From NCBI GenBank assembly GCA_936432065.2, contig OW386289.2, positions 89,153,736 through 89,217,735 of the forward strand: 64,000 nt of DNA. The letters are read 5' to 3'. Made by a program: the position numbers and the translations under genes. Below are positions 33,021-44,694 of this stretch, in pieces. The DNA is from Rutpela maculata (lineage: Eukaryota; Arthropoda; Insecta; Coleoptera; Cerambycidae). Position 1 is the first letter of the stretch, and every line of letters begins with the position of its first letter. The notes beneath the pieces were generated by a model that ran no database searches, was not told where the DNA came from, and saw nothing but the letters and a program-made list of their open reading frames with translations.

Positions 33021-33948
33021 TCTTATCTGTTCCGACGAACTGTCATTGATTTACAATTTGCTGCAACTACTAATTCATTTACGCCACTCCCTTACTCACT
33101 CCACGGCCACTACGCCTGTAGCCAGTCGCATTATTTCCTTAGTAACAAAGAAACGTGAACAAACCAAGAAAACAAAGGAACATCCCTTTATATCGGTTTA
33201 TGACTGCTCCTCGTATAAGCATCATAGAATGACTTTGATTTAAAGTACTTATTACTTCCAGATCGTGAAAGTATAGTAATCGAAAAATTAAAATTATTTT
33301 CTTTTCTTTTGTTCAAATAGAATGTCATGAAACGTCGAGTTTAAAGTTTGAGTAAAAAAAAATTCTTTCTATCGGTCTATCTGTCTGTAACTTTTTTTGT
33401 GCTCTCGATTACTCTGGAACGGTTTATGATATTGCCGACTCCCTTTTTCTTAATAAAAATGCACGCCAATTACTGAAATAAGTCTTGTTTTGCTCATAAA
33501 GGACAACTTTGAGACCGATCCAATTCTTGTTGAAATCGGGTGACTAATAACTGAGATATGGAAGAGGCGGCATTAAAAGTGGAACACTATGTATATATTG
33601 TTATGACGACTTGAAAATTGCGATTTTAGCTCGAAAAAGAGGTAGTTCAAAACGGTTTTCGTCAAATAACTTGAAAAGTATTACATTTAGCGAAAAAAAC
33701 AAGGTAAGAGATAAGCAGGAAAGGTGAAGATGAATTTCGGTTTAATTTATATAGAATTAATGGCTTGTCTCATAAAAAACGTTTATAAGACAAATTATTT
33801 AGTTTAAATATTAAGTGTCTCAGAAATTATGGCCACCACCAAAATAAAAGATTTACTAAGCTTTCAAATTATTTTCTGATTTCTTTCTATTAGTCCAATA
33901 TATAAGCCGGGAAATGTGGAAAAGTGGTGGAACAACACCGATATGAAA

Positions 33949-34092
33949 ATAGTAGATTATAATACAAGTGTGGCAAGGGCTTCATTGCAAAACGATGTAT
34001 GAAAGTAGGAACACGAGCGCAGCGAGTGTTCCTATCATACAAGTTTTACAATGAAGCTTGCCACATGTGTGTTACATACTATTTTTTCTACG
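33949..34092. repeat. GC-cored hairpin element, copy 1
   Basis: A 144-bp imperfect palindrome: ATAGTAGATTAT, then GTGGCAAGGGCTTCATTG pairing with CAATGAAGCTTGCCAC, around AGGAACACGAGCGCAGCGAG TGTTCCT, and ending ACATACTATTTTTTCTACGG. The outer ends ATAGTA / TACTAT recur at 50831-50973 and at the edges of the foldback at 41089-43047. Non-coding. Confidence 0.75.
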
Positions 34093-34709
34093 GTTGTGAA
34101 GTTATTTCCCTTTTTTAAAGTCTTTCCAAAATTTTAAATTTGCTGCCTGTCAGATTTTATTTAAAGTGACATTTTCCGCAGTCATTCTGAAGTTAGAAAA
34201 GACTTTGTAATTGCAATTCATGTGTAATTAATGTACATTTATTAAATGTAATTGTTATTACCAGTAAGTAATATAAAATTCTTTAAGGTAAACACTATTT
34301 TATTCCGGTGTGTGAAGATGTAATCAAGGCGTGTGGCAAAGTGATATTTTCTGCAGTCATTTTGAAGTTAGAAAATTTGACTTTCAGCACAATCGTAGAA
34401 AAATTCTTTTTTTCACTTGGGAGGTTGAAGTGCCCCAAAAATGTTATAAAAAAATTATAAAATTAACATTTCGCCTCGGAAATGGGCTCTAGGAGGTTTT
34501 TTGAGTCGCTTATCACGAATCCGAGGAATTGAGGAATTCCATATTAGACTAGATCACAAGTTCAAAGCCGTGTTAATGCTTGATAAAGCTCGTGAAAATA
34601 TGAGTGAGGGCTCATTGGATTTGGAATGACGTCTAGAAAAATGTTCAAAATTTTTTTACCAGCACATAAACAATTGCAAAAGTTATAAACAAATGAAGAT
34701 TGAAAATAT

Positions 34710-35140
34710 TTTTGATGACCGAGGGGGATTTCGCCCCCCCGGTCATCAAAGAATTTTTTTTTTGGATTTCTCCCTCCCCGCTCATCAAAATTTTTTTTTT
34801 TGATTTCCCCCCCCCCCCTGCTCATCAAAAAGTTTTCGGACTTTTTTTACGGGATCGTCCTGTAAAATTGTTTGCCGCCCTGAAAGCACTTTCTAGCTAT
34901 AGGCCTGCGGGTATGCCGACAAAGAAATTAGCCGGCGCGTACAAAGAGTTTTGCGTCTTGCGTCTCTTCCGTCTATCTACTAATGCGATTTCGACTACTA
35001 TACCTATCTAAACCTCCCCAAATTGAGCATTTAAATAATTACGTGTTTCATTTGACGTATGACCTGACCAAATTTTTTGATGAGCGGGGAGGGAGAAATC
35101 CAAAAAAAAATTTTTTTGGTGAGCAGGGGGACAGAAATAC
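34710..35140. repeat. Low-complexity foldback (C-rich/T-rich units)
   Basis: Left side: tandem units of about 45 bp, each 'GCTCATCAAA + T-run + GGATTTC + C-rich' (34725-34830, including a run of about 13 C). Right side (35065-35140): the same units inverted (GATGAGCGGGGAGGGAGAAA, GTGAGCAGGGGG). A 230-bp unique loop separates them. The LINE 3' end begins exactly at the outer right edge. Confidence 0.6.
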
Positions 35141-36900
35141 AATAATAATACCTTTATTTTCCTTTCAGACAGTACAGACATGTTTAGGAATCGTCACATT
35201 TTTGCATAAAATTATGCTACAAAAAATTCATCTAATGTATAAAAACAATTGTTTAATAAATATTGTCTTAATTTTAGTTTAAAACTATTTTAAAACTATT
35301 TACATTTTTAGTTTTTTAGTTTGATGTCGTCAGATAAACAATTAAACAATTTAAGACCTAGACAGTTGGGTGCATTTATCGATATATTATATTTATAATA
35401 AGGAACATGAAATTCTTCTTTTTGTCTTGTATTTCTAGCATGAAACTTTTTGTTCCTGATAAATTTAGCCTTATTACTGTAAACATATTATGCACAACTC
35501 ATAGATTAAAATACTAACAAGGGTTAAAACTTTATGATCTAAAAACATCTCTACAAGAACAGGTACTGGGAATCCCTGTCATATTTCTTAAAATTCTTTT
35601 CTGTACAATAAAAACATCCGCTGATAAGGTGGAGTTTCCCCAAAAAGCGACGCCATACCTTAGTCTAGACCCTAGTTGTGCATGATATAAATTTAATAGT
35701 TGATCTTTTGATAGAATTGATTTTAAACTTCTTATCAAATAAGAGATCGAATTCAATTTTGATATTAATTGCTCACAGTGTGCCTTCCAGTTGAGACACT
35801 CATCTAATGTTATTCCCAGGAATTTAACAGTTTTACTATTTGAGAGACTGTTGTCATTAATTTTAATGTCTAGATCCAGGCAACTTTTTTGTCTGTTGTG
35901 AAATCTCATATGTTGAGTCTTATCAGCATTTAAAAATTGTTTATAAAAACAGTACCAGTTATAAAATTCATTTAAAGAAACGTTGCATTTATGCTCCAAT
36001 AAATTATCAGATCTATCCGATATCAGCAGAGACTGGTCATCTGCATACATTATCAAGTCGGCCTCAGATGTCAAAGTATCAAGTTCGTTGGTATAAAGTA
36101 AAAACAGAATCGGCCCCAAAACTGAGACCTGGGAGACTCCCAAATTATTCACCTTGTGCCCCGAGCTGACACTTCCGGTATTTCCATCGGAGGAGTATGT
36201 CACAGATACATACAGTTGTCTATTGTTGAGGAAAGAGGCTATCCAATCCCAAGCCACACCACGAATACCATAAGCATACAGTTTTTTAAATAATTTGTCA
36301 TGATCGACACAGTCAAATGCACTGCTGAGATCACAAAATATCCCAACAGGGCATTCACCAGCCTCGATATAATCAATGAGCCTCTCAAAGAAAGCATACA
36401 TAGCAGTATGTGTCGATTTGTTAGAACGAAAACCATGTTGATTTTCCGTCAAAATATTATTATTTTCACAAAAGTTGCCGATGTAAGAAAGCATATTCAA
36501 AAAGTTTTGAGATACCCGACGGGACAGTTACAGGTCTATAATTTTCGACCATATTTGGATCGTGTTTCTTATATATAGGTACAACTTTCCCTATTTTTAG
36601 GCTACTTGGAAATTTTCCAGATATAAATGAGAGGTTAACTAAAAAAGTAATAGGTTGTATGATTACGCAAATTATTTTCTTTAAAATACAGAAGGGAATC
36701 TCGTCAGGTCCGGCTGAACGTTTATTCTTTAATTTTAATTTCAATAAATTAGTTAGCTCTTCTTCTACAAAGGGTTCCAGAAAGATCGATCGGTGGAAAT
36801 AAGGTACATTTTTAATAGGAGCATTATTTGGCGGTATATTATTGACAATCTCTAACGGTGCTTTTATGAAATACTCACTAAATATGGAGGCTACAAAAAA
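35140..36900 (-). pseudogene. 5'-truncated LINE with nearly whole reverse transcriptase
   Basis: Minus strand. From 36900 the frame reads NNIPPNNAPIKNVPYFHRSI, KRSAGPDEIPFCILKK, KIGKVVPIYKKHDP and NYRPVTV; a frame change near 36485 leads to a 322-codon frame (36500-35532) with QHGFRSNKSTHTAMYAF, GIFCDLSSAFDCVDHDKL (first catalytic Asp), SVLGPILFLLYTNEL, LIMYADDQSLL (the YADD box) and VKFLGITLDECLNWKAH. Order and spacing are those of a CR1/jockey-group RT. The usual Q-G-S-x-L-G-P reads QVSVLGP, a likely inactivating change. After a stop at 35532 the C-terminus continues in another frame (FHARNTRQKEEFHV). The 3' end is AAAGGTATTATTATT at 35140. The endonuclease is missing. Confidence 0.92.
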
Positions 36901-37324
36901 ATTTTAATCCAAAAAAACTTTTTAATCCGATAAATTTAGACAATTTTTACCCGATCTCTTTCAAAATATTTCAAAGACAGTTAAAATTGCCCCTATTACG
37001 ATCACCGTAGGTCGGGCAGTGCCCATCCTGCCCCCCCCCCCCCTAGCTACAGGCCTGTCGAAATGTCTAAATTTTGTTAAAGTGATAACAAACTTCATCA
37101 GGTCCAACGTAATCTTCATAAACTGCCCCTATAGGGTTGAGAACAACCGCCTTCAAGTTTAAAGAACACGAGAAAAACAAGAAAAAACGTAAAATCCAAC
37201 AGGATTTCTATTTTCATGAATGCTATGATTGGCTGAAATTGCGTAGTACTCTAAAATAGAACTAGAAACTTACGTATCATTAACGCACTACAGTGTCAAC
37301 CCTCAGAGGGTGTGAAAACTACCC

Positions 37325-37755
37325 CTACCACTGACACTGGTATGGTCCTCCGGAGCATCAATTTTTGGGGGTTGGGGGTGAAAAACGGACCAATTTGACA
37401 ATTCTGACTTCGGATTCGGTTTCAGCGGGTTCAAATACATAAGGATACATAAGGATAAGGATCTGGTCCGCAGGCCGGACCACTTTCTTTTTGTTTTCGG
37501 GGTGTTTTTTGGGGTTAGGAGTGAAAACGAGCGAATCTGATAAATCTGACTACGGATTAGATTTCAGAGGGTTAAAGTAGATAAAGATACACTGGTATGG
37601 TCCGCAGGCCAGACAACTTTTTTGAGGGTTTTTTGGGGTTAGGGGCGAAAAAAGAACCAAAATGACAATTCTGACTTCGGATTCGGTTTCAGCGGGTCCA
37701 AGTACATAGGGATACACTGGTCTGGTCCACAGGTCAGACCACTTTTTTTGTATGT
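37325..37755. repeat. Tandem minisatellite, about 140-bp period, 3 units
   Basis: Three diverged units (about 37325, 37475, 37612), each with CTGGTATGGTCC or CTGGTCCGCAGGCC, a T-run, GGGTTTTTTGGGGTTAGG, AATTCTGACTTCGGATTCGG and TTTCAGCGGGTTCAA. The last unit repeats the first block and ends CTGGTCCACAGGTCAGACCA, a short palindrome. Confidence 0.75.
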
Positions 37756-40104
37756 GGCTGTGTAATAAAATAGCACATATAAAAAATCTTTGTTTCGTGC
37801 ATACTTTGTAGTTTTCTGATGATGGTGAATAAACCGAAACGTAAGAAAATTAGTAATTTCTATTATAAAGACCCAACATCCCAGGGTATACATCAAGTTA
37901 ATCATATAAATGATCGGTATATTCGTAAACTGACATGCTTCGAAGATATAAAAGCAACGTACACTCACAAAGCGCTGCCCTACCCGTGCAAGAATTAATA
38001 TGGGGTCGGAGGTCATAAATAATTCACCTGCATCGCTTGTCGAAGTTGATTGAAACCTGATGATATTTGAAATTAATAGAGTTTCGAATTGGATCACGAT
38101 ATTCACAATGACGAACGTATCGAATGCGTGATTTTAATTTAATTCTATCTCTCACCTATAATTTATTCATCTACTGAAACCGTGACTTTACATTATTTTA
38201 TATGGCTCGCGTAAATTAAGCTTGCCGTACAGGCTATATAACATCGCAAAATGCACATTTTTGTGCGTTTAATCAATTGATCGCGGTAAGTGAGAAATAG
38301 CTTAGATTAAAAAAAACGTACATACGGGTCATGATACTATGAAAGAGAGATACGTTCTCACGCACAGTTCCCCTTACCACAGTCTATGCTGTTACGTCAC
38401 TTACTGGTCAACTAGTTCAGCGGTCTTTTTTTCACATGTAAACTAATATCACCTTAACCGAAGTATTTAGAAGCATATGCTTCGATGAATTAAAAAAATA
38501 CGACTCTTTTGGTTGGTCGAGCCAAAATGTGAGAAAATTGTAAAATAATAGAAATAATTATTTTTTCGTTTCACTCACTCTAATTTAAAAACGGGACAAC
38601 AAATTAATCTTAAACTTTTACCGTGTTATTGTAGAAGATCTCTACCGAGCGTCAATTTGACACGACATCAATTTATTTTTAGAAGGGCGCCAGCCGCGTT
38701 CTGCCCCGTTCTTCTACTCCCAAGCGGGTTCGAGATAAGATATAACTCGATAGACAAGTAATAGGTCAAGGCTGCACTACCTCAGATCATTAACGACGTT
38801 CTCTCTGTCGGGATACTACTTATTTATATTTATAATGGGTTTTACGCCTAAGAAGTTTTGTAATTTTTGCATAAAAAAATTCCAGATTTCTCTCTGACTG
38901 GATTAAAATTTGACGTGATTGTTAATTATTTACCTACTATTAATGGATTCTACACTTAATGATTCCTGACCAGAACACTGAATATCAAACTTGCGGAATC
39001 ATGAGACTCCGATTAACTCAGTTGTTTCGGTCTTCCAAACGAAAACTCAAGGGGGACTAGCAACAAGTCCTGATATCAATAATTAATATGATATCAATAA
39101 ATTGCAATTAGTTTAAAGAATACCATTTATTTAACAGGTTTAAAACAATACAGTTAGATTCTGCAATATCCTATCCAATAAATTATATAATGTGAAAGAA
39201 TCACGCCTCCCCAACTAAGGCAAGTTAATTTTAACCATACAAATGAGAGCGTGCGCTAATAATCGATTTGGTAGAAAAGATTCGTTCAACTTCCCCAGAA
39301 TTTAATGCAAGCTTTTTAAAAATTTATAAGTTTTTGTGATTACGGTAATTATAGTGGAAGACCAGAAGCTCTGAATTCGACACCCTCTATACAACTCGCG
39401 AACACCCTCCTAAAAAATAGGTAGTCTGATGTAAAATAACCTGCTAAACTTGATTTTTGAATTCGCCCATTGATTTGAGATTGCCAAAATGACCAAATTC
39501 GCAATTTTCTAAAAAAAAATAAAAATTATGTGTTATTTTTTGTTTTTCATATAACACGTCATATATTTTTTATTTTACTTAATTAGTTGGCAAAAAAAAA
39601 ATAACAACTTTTCTTTGACGCAAAATATTTAAAATTTGCAGAGTAAAATGTCCGATCGAGGTATCTTTTTTATTTTTAAAGTTAGTTTAAAGTTTTTAAT
39701 TTTGCTCCCTTATCGAAATATTCATTGATTGTTTCAGCGTCCGAACGAATGCGCGCTACTATGAATCAGCCGCAATCGCATCTAGAGCTAAACGCAGGCA
39801 CGTGCCTGGTGATTATTATTTTCCAGTGTCCATTTATATTAAGTTGAAAGTGTTTTTTGTCTCAGTCCTTATATTTAGTGCGTTATAAACACATAGTTTG
39901 GCATAATAAATTATAATTACTCGGATAGGAAATCAAAGGAAACAAGCTAAAAACGTACTCTTCGCCTGTTCACTGGATTTTTATATAATTGTTATACATT
40001 CAATAGGATACTTTTCGCAGTTTTTTGTAAATAATGTTACTTTTAGACATTTTTAATTTTATAGTACGATCTTAGTTGGTAAAAGACATGGTAAAAAAAC
40101 TATA

Positions 40105-40180
40105 CCAAACCCCATTTGGGTTTCGAACCCGGGACCCCTTGGATTCCGAGTCAAAAGAACTACACCACCACCTTACACGT
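40105..40180 (-). repeat. tRNA-like segment (pseudo-tRNA or SINE head)
   Basis: On the minus strand: GGTGGTGTAGTTCTTTTGAC (A-box-like), CTCGGAATCCAAGGGG (anticodon-arm-like) and CCGGGTTCGAAACCC, a perfect B-box with a T-arm-like hairpin. The acceptor stem pairs poorly and no terminal T-run was identified, so a functional tRNA is doubtful. Confidence 0.5.
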
Positions 40181-40204
40181 AAAAGAATGTAAATTTTTAC
40201 ATTA

Positions 40205-40620
40205 TAAGACACGAGCTAAAATCATATTTTCACGGTTGTATATTACATTATGAAATGTATATTTGTAAAATATATAAATATTTAGATATTAAAATGAAAC
40301 ATCATTTCACCAGATTTATATTCAATTACAAAAACATAAAAATTAAAACATTTTTTTTTCAAATTTAAATCATTAATAACATTTTTATTTACCGATCGAT
40401 TTTGTTCAAATAGGGTTCTTCCTCTAGCTAAAACTAATTTACTGTCCAAATTTCAGTACAATCAGAATTTTCTTTCTTGAGTTATCGTGCTTACAAGAAA
40501 TGTGACAGTCGGACAGACAGACGGACAGGCGGACATTTTGAAAGTTGTTCAGAATTCGTTCACTAATACAATGGTATGAAAATTTTTTGTCTGCGAGCGA
40601 TATTTACGGTTTTAGAAATG
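40205..40620 (+). repeat. Dispersed repeat family A, copy 2
   Basis: Same-orientation match to 1565-1980 at roughly 80% by eye, ending ATGTACCGATCAAATGCAAA. It runs straight into a frame (from about 40618) that leads to the Cys-rich fragment, so family A may be the non-coding start of that element. Confidence 0.65.
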
Positions 40621-41055
40621 TACCGATCAAATGCAAAATCTGATGACATTTCTGTGGCTCTAAAACAATATTTAGAACAGAATAACTTATTTTTATCACT
40701 AAATCCAGTTTACCATGCACAATGTAGAAAATCGTATACCCGAACTGCTTATAAAAAGAAATCAGAAATTGTAAATCCTAGTACAGAGAATACAAGTAAA
40801 AAGGGCATTTCTGCAATGTGCTATTTACAAGACAGCCTACCAAATTAAGCCCAGAATTCCAAATGTTTTAGATTTTGGATGGTACCTAAAGGAGGAAATC
40901 TTATTTCCAAAGATGATTTCAAAAAGCCCAAAACCCAATTTTATTGAGTTAACTTCATTTTGTAAATGTAAATTATATAACTGTACTACAAGCTGCAAGT
41001 GTAGCAAAGCAAACGTGCAATGTAACATAAGTTGTTTATGCTAAGGAAAATGTAA
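40618..41055 (+). pseudogene. Element-encoded Cys-rich protein, degraded
   Basis: The first part (40618-40845) reads MYRSNAKSDDISVALKQYLE, then NPVYHAQCRKSYTRTAYKKK; the H-x-x-C-R-K-S-Y-T motif is common near the N-terminus of repeat-encoded insect proteins with zinc-like Cys/His sites. After a stop and frame change the strand resumes at about 40870 with FGWYLKEEILFPKM, then CKCKLYNCTTSCKCSKANVQ and CNISCLC before TAA (41042-41044). The Gly-Trp, Leu-x-Pro and Cys-tail layout equals that of 20864-21157 (minus). The middle of the protein is missing. It may be a transposon protein; I cannot name the superfamily. Confidence 0.5.
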
Positions 41056-41088
41056 TCTTTAGTACCCACTTGCTGTTATAATTAATGA

Positions 41089-43047
41089 AATAGTATATTG
41101 TGTATTTAGGTGTGAAAGCAATACATTCCCGGACGACGCCACACAGGCGAATTTTCAAGAAATCGTGGTCAAAATACAAATATATAAGGGTCGAGTTTTC
41201 TGCGAATTATTATGTGCAATTACTTGATTTGTTACCTGGGTATAATAAACAACCTTTTTTGTAAATCGGGTAGTATCACTTTTGAAATTATTTCAGTCTA
41301 AACTTGGTGTTTGTGGCAGGTGGTTATTTTTGATTGTTGTGTGCGTTATTAGTAAATATTTTGTGTAATTTATTTTTCAACTTTTTTGGTGAACTATTCA
41401 ATTAAATTGATATGGAGCCTTTAGTTGGAAGTAAGTAGAATATTTTCATGTTATATATATACCGATTTTCTCAATTCGCAGTAGCTGTTGAAGCTGTTGT
41501 AAACAGGTGCCTTTTAAATTATACAAAATAAATATCTCGCCTGTTTTTCTAAGCAAAAAGTTATCCATGAAGTTTGATGAAGCCGCAAATTTTTACTTAA
41601 ATTATACATTAGAGTTTATGGAATTGGTTTTTGAAAAAAATAGGTGCGGTAATTTGCGATGTTGCCAGATTTTCGTTTTTATATTGTAAAATGTATTCTC
41701 ACTTAAAATACACATCCAAGTAAATTTACTTTTTTAAGCGAGACTTCTATTGGCGTATGCGGTAAATAATGGTATAATTTTAATAGTATACATGGGTAGT
41801 TCAAATACTACTCAGGGAAGTTTAAGATTTAGCATTGTTACAAAAGATCATTTGGAACATAGTGCTTACTTATTTTGCACTTTTAAAAGCATGCACTGCT
41901 AAATTGGCATAAAACTGAGCATCAGATTTGTATTATGATATACTATTAATGATCCTAGTAAAATATATAGGTTTATATGATATCTACAGACGCAAAGATA
42001 TTGATATAGCGGTATGCCATCGTCTGCTGTATGCACAATTAATTTTTACGAAAATAGAGAATTTTCATGACCTGTTACTAGGATCAGTAATAGTATATCA
42101 GAATACAAATCTGATGCTCAGTTTAATGCCAATTTAGCAGTGGCATGCTTTAAAAGTGCAAAATAAGTAAGCGCTATGTTCCAAATGATCTTTTGTAAGA
42201 ATGCTAAATCTTAAACTCACATGAGTAGTCTTTGAACTACCCCTGTATACTATTAAAATTATACCATTATTTACCGCATACGCCAATAGAAGTCTCGCTT
42301 AAAAAAGTAAATTTACTTGGATGTGTATTTTAAGTGAGAATACATTTTACAATATAAAGAAGAAAATCTGGCAACATCGCAAATTACCGCACCTATTTTT
42401 TTCAAAAACCAATTCCGTAAACTTTAATGTATAATTTAAGTAAAAATTTGCGGCTTCATCAAACTTCATGAATAAGTTTTTGCTTAGGAAAACAGGCGAG
42501 ATATTAATTTTTTATAATTTAAAAGTCACTTATTTACAACAGCTTCAACAGCTCCTGCGAATTGAGAAAATCGGTATATATATAACATAAAAATATTCTA
42601 CTTACTTCCAGCTATAGGCTCCATATTAATTTAATTGAATAGTTCACCAAAAAAGTTCAAAAATAAATTACACAAGATATTTACTAATAACGCACACAAC
42701 AATCAAAAATAACCACCTGCCACAAACACCAAGTTTAGACTGAAATAATTTCAACAATCAAAAATAACCACCTGCCACAAACACCAAGTTTAGACTGAAA
42801 TAATTTCAAAAGTGACACTACCCTACAAGAAAGGTTGTTTATTATACCTTGGTAACAAATCAAGTAATTGCACATAATAATTCGCAGAAAACCTGACCTT
42901 TGTGTATTATTTATATTTTGACCACGATTTCTTGAAAATTCGCCTGTGTGCGACGATGCAAATTGTTGGCCGAGGCGCTAGCCGAGGCCAACAAGCATCG
43001 AAGTCCGGGAATGTGCTTTCACACCGAAGTACACATACTATTTTTTC
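41089..43047. mobile_element. 1.96-kb foldback element, about 880-bp arms
   Basis: The left arm (41089-41970) and right arm (42065-43047) are reverse complements at about 93-95% around a loop of about 90 bp. Ends: ATAGTATATTGTGTATTTAGGTGTGAAAGC on the left against TGCTTTCACACC..AAGTACACATACTATTTTTT on the right. The right arm carries an in-place 56-bp tandem copy (42698-42753 and 42754-42809, AACAATCAAAAATAACCACC...) and an extra 45 bp with GTTGGCCGAGGCGCTAGCCG AGGCCAAC. Two short frames in the loop region are mirror images and not genes. No target duplication was identified. Confidence 0.85.
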
Positions 43048-43197
43048 TGAAATCACAATCAATATTATTATAAATTAAGGAATTTGTATTAATGCATAAC
43101 ATTTCTTCATTACAATCTAACTGTTTACTAATAAATGCAATTTTAATGTAAGTTGGTTTGTCTGCGTGTATTTATTTACTGTCTAAAATATACATAA

Positions 43198-43261
43198 AAA
43201 ACCGTACGGGAATGTTATTTTCCCGGCCTAGGCCGGGAAAGTAACATTCCCGTACGGTTTT
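43198..43261. repeat. 64-bp near-perfect palindrome
   Basis: AAACCGTACGGGAATGTTAT followed by TTTCCCGGCC, then its mirror, centred on CCTAGG at 43229/43230, with a single mismatched pair. The ACGGGAATGT half also resembles the CCCGGAATGT-type ends of the adjacent foldback. Confidence 0.9.
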
Positions 43262-43825
43262 GTTGATCGTTGCTTGGCAACGGATCTTTTCCGGTCTGTT
43301 TTCTGATAGTTTCTTAGCAACGGACTAAAATACTGGAATTGTGCATTTTTCGATCTGAAATCGCGCCGAAAATGTAGACATTGCCGATCGATTTCAGAAA
43401 AACATATTTTTTAATGTGTATGTTTCGAGATTATCTACATAATTTTATAACATTTAATTGCAAATAAAAACTAAATAATCCGTAGACTCACTTGATCGCT
43501 TAAACGACACCACAGATGGGGGACGTTAACAAAAGTTATGCTTTAAATTAATGCGGACGAGTTGCGCGGCCGCATTCAACAGCGTCATCTGGTTACATGA
43601 GCCGAATTTCAAAAAAATCTCTTTATAAAAAAGTTTGTTTAAAGTATATGGAACATTTTTCTCGTTTATACTATAACTCCCTCTTTAAAAATAAAAAAGT
43701 TACCTTGATCGGGTATTTTTCAATGCAAATTTTAAAGAACCGCGACAATAGAGGGTAATTATATTTTTAATGTCCTACAAGTCTGTTATTTTACAATAAC
43801 CACCCTATTTTGAGATACATTAAAT

Positions 43826-43885
43826 GAAAAATAACGCCCTAGGGCGTTATGATTATCTATAACGCCCTAGGGCATTATAAAATTA
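43826..43885. repeat. Two tandem palindromes
   Basis: ATAACGCCCTAGGGCGTTAT at about 43832-43851, then a second copy (ATAACGCCCTAGGGCATTAT) about 28 bp later, with one base changed. Each is self-complementary around CTAG. Confidence 0.85.
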
Positions 43886-44092
43886 TAATACAACCCAAAA
43901 CAAGCAAATGATGATAGCGTTATTGACAAACAAAATGCGTTGCTATGCAACGGCGGCGTTTACAAACAATTTTGATTTTTACTCTCTTTTAAATCAAATC
44001 GTTCTGAACATAATAGATGTCAAATTAATAAATCGTAAATGTCAAAAAAAAAAATCGAATTAAATAACAGACTTGCAGGACATTAAACGTTG

Positions 44093-44220
44093 AAGGCACC
44101 ACGGGTGTTATAGGATAATGACGCCCTCGGTCGACGTACATTCCCTCGGGCCAGAGGCCCTCGGGATTGTACACTGCCGACCTCGGTGCGTTATTATCCT
44201 TATAACACCCTTGGTACCTT
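44093..44220. repeat. 128-bp GC-cored palindrome
   Basis: The arms AAGGCACCACGGGTGTTATA..GGATAATGACGC and GCGTTATTATCC..TATAACACCCTTGGTACCTT pair around CCCTCGGGCCAGAGGCCCTC GGG. The core contains a direct CCCTCGGG repeat, a layout shared with the hairpins at 33949 and 42963. Confidence 0.8.
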
Positions 44221-44694
44221 AATAACTATTTTAGGCACTATATTATTAGTTACACTATATTCAGGCCGCCAGCCTGTCCAAGAATATTGGAGGGATAATG
44301 TGTAAAATATTGGTCTAAATCGGAATTAAAATAAAAAAGATATGATGTGTTATGTGCAAAACAAAAATTAACACATAATTTTAAAATTTTTCAAAAAATT
44401 TGCGAATTGACCGATTTGGCAATCTCAAATTAACGGGCGAACTCCAAAATCAAATCTAGAAGGTCATTTTACATAATACTATCTGTTTTTTAGATGGGTG
44501 TTCGCGAGTTGTATAGACTACTTTTAAAATGCTTTCTACAGATTGGCTGCTCTCCGACTATTATGGCTGGCTGAAAATAATATAAACATATTTTACTAAA
44601 AAAATTTGATTCGCTTATGACTAGCTTAAAAATTCTATATATCGTGATTTTATCATTCACAGAACGGAGTTCGACTAATACATGAGTTCCCTAA

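Larger units (their letters stand above)
39380..44525. repeat. 5.1-kb unit bounded by about 210-bp inverted repeats
   Basis: 39380-39590 and 44315-44525 are reverse complements with moderate divergence: TATACAACTCGCGAACACCC, ATGTAAAAT.ACCT, GA.TTCGCCC.TT.ATTTGAG, TTGCCAAA, AATTCGCAA and AAAATTATGTGTTA. Inside lie a tRNA-like segment, repeat family A, a Cys-rich protein fragment, the 1.96-kb foldback and several short palindromes. It could be an old transposon with later insertions, or two copies of a MITE that landed in opposite orientation; the sequence alone does not decide. Confidence 0.65.

Noticed and set aside
37639..38106. 155-codon minus-strand frame
   Set aside because: Overlaps a tandem minisatellite, has no motif, and its composition follows the AT-rich background.
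40105..40180. Functional tRNA gene
   Set aside because: B-box is perfect but the acceptor stem and D-arm do not pair; likewise at 30219 and 59322.
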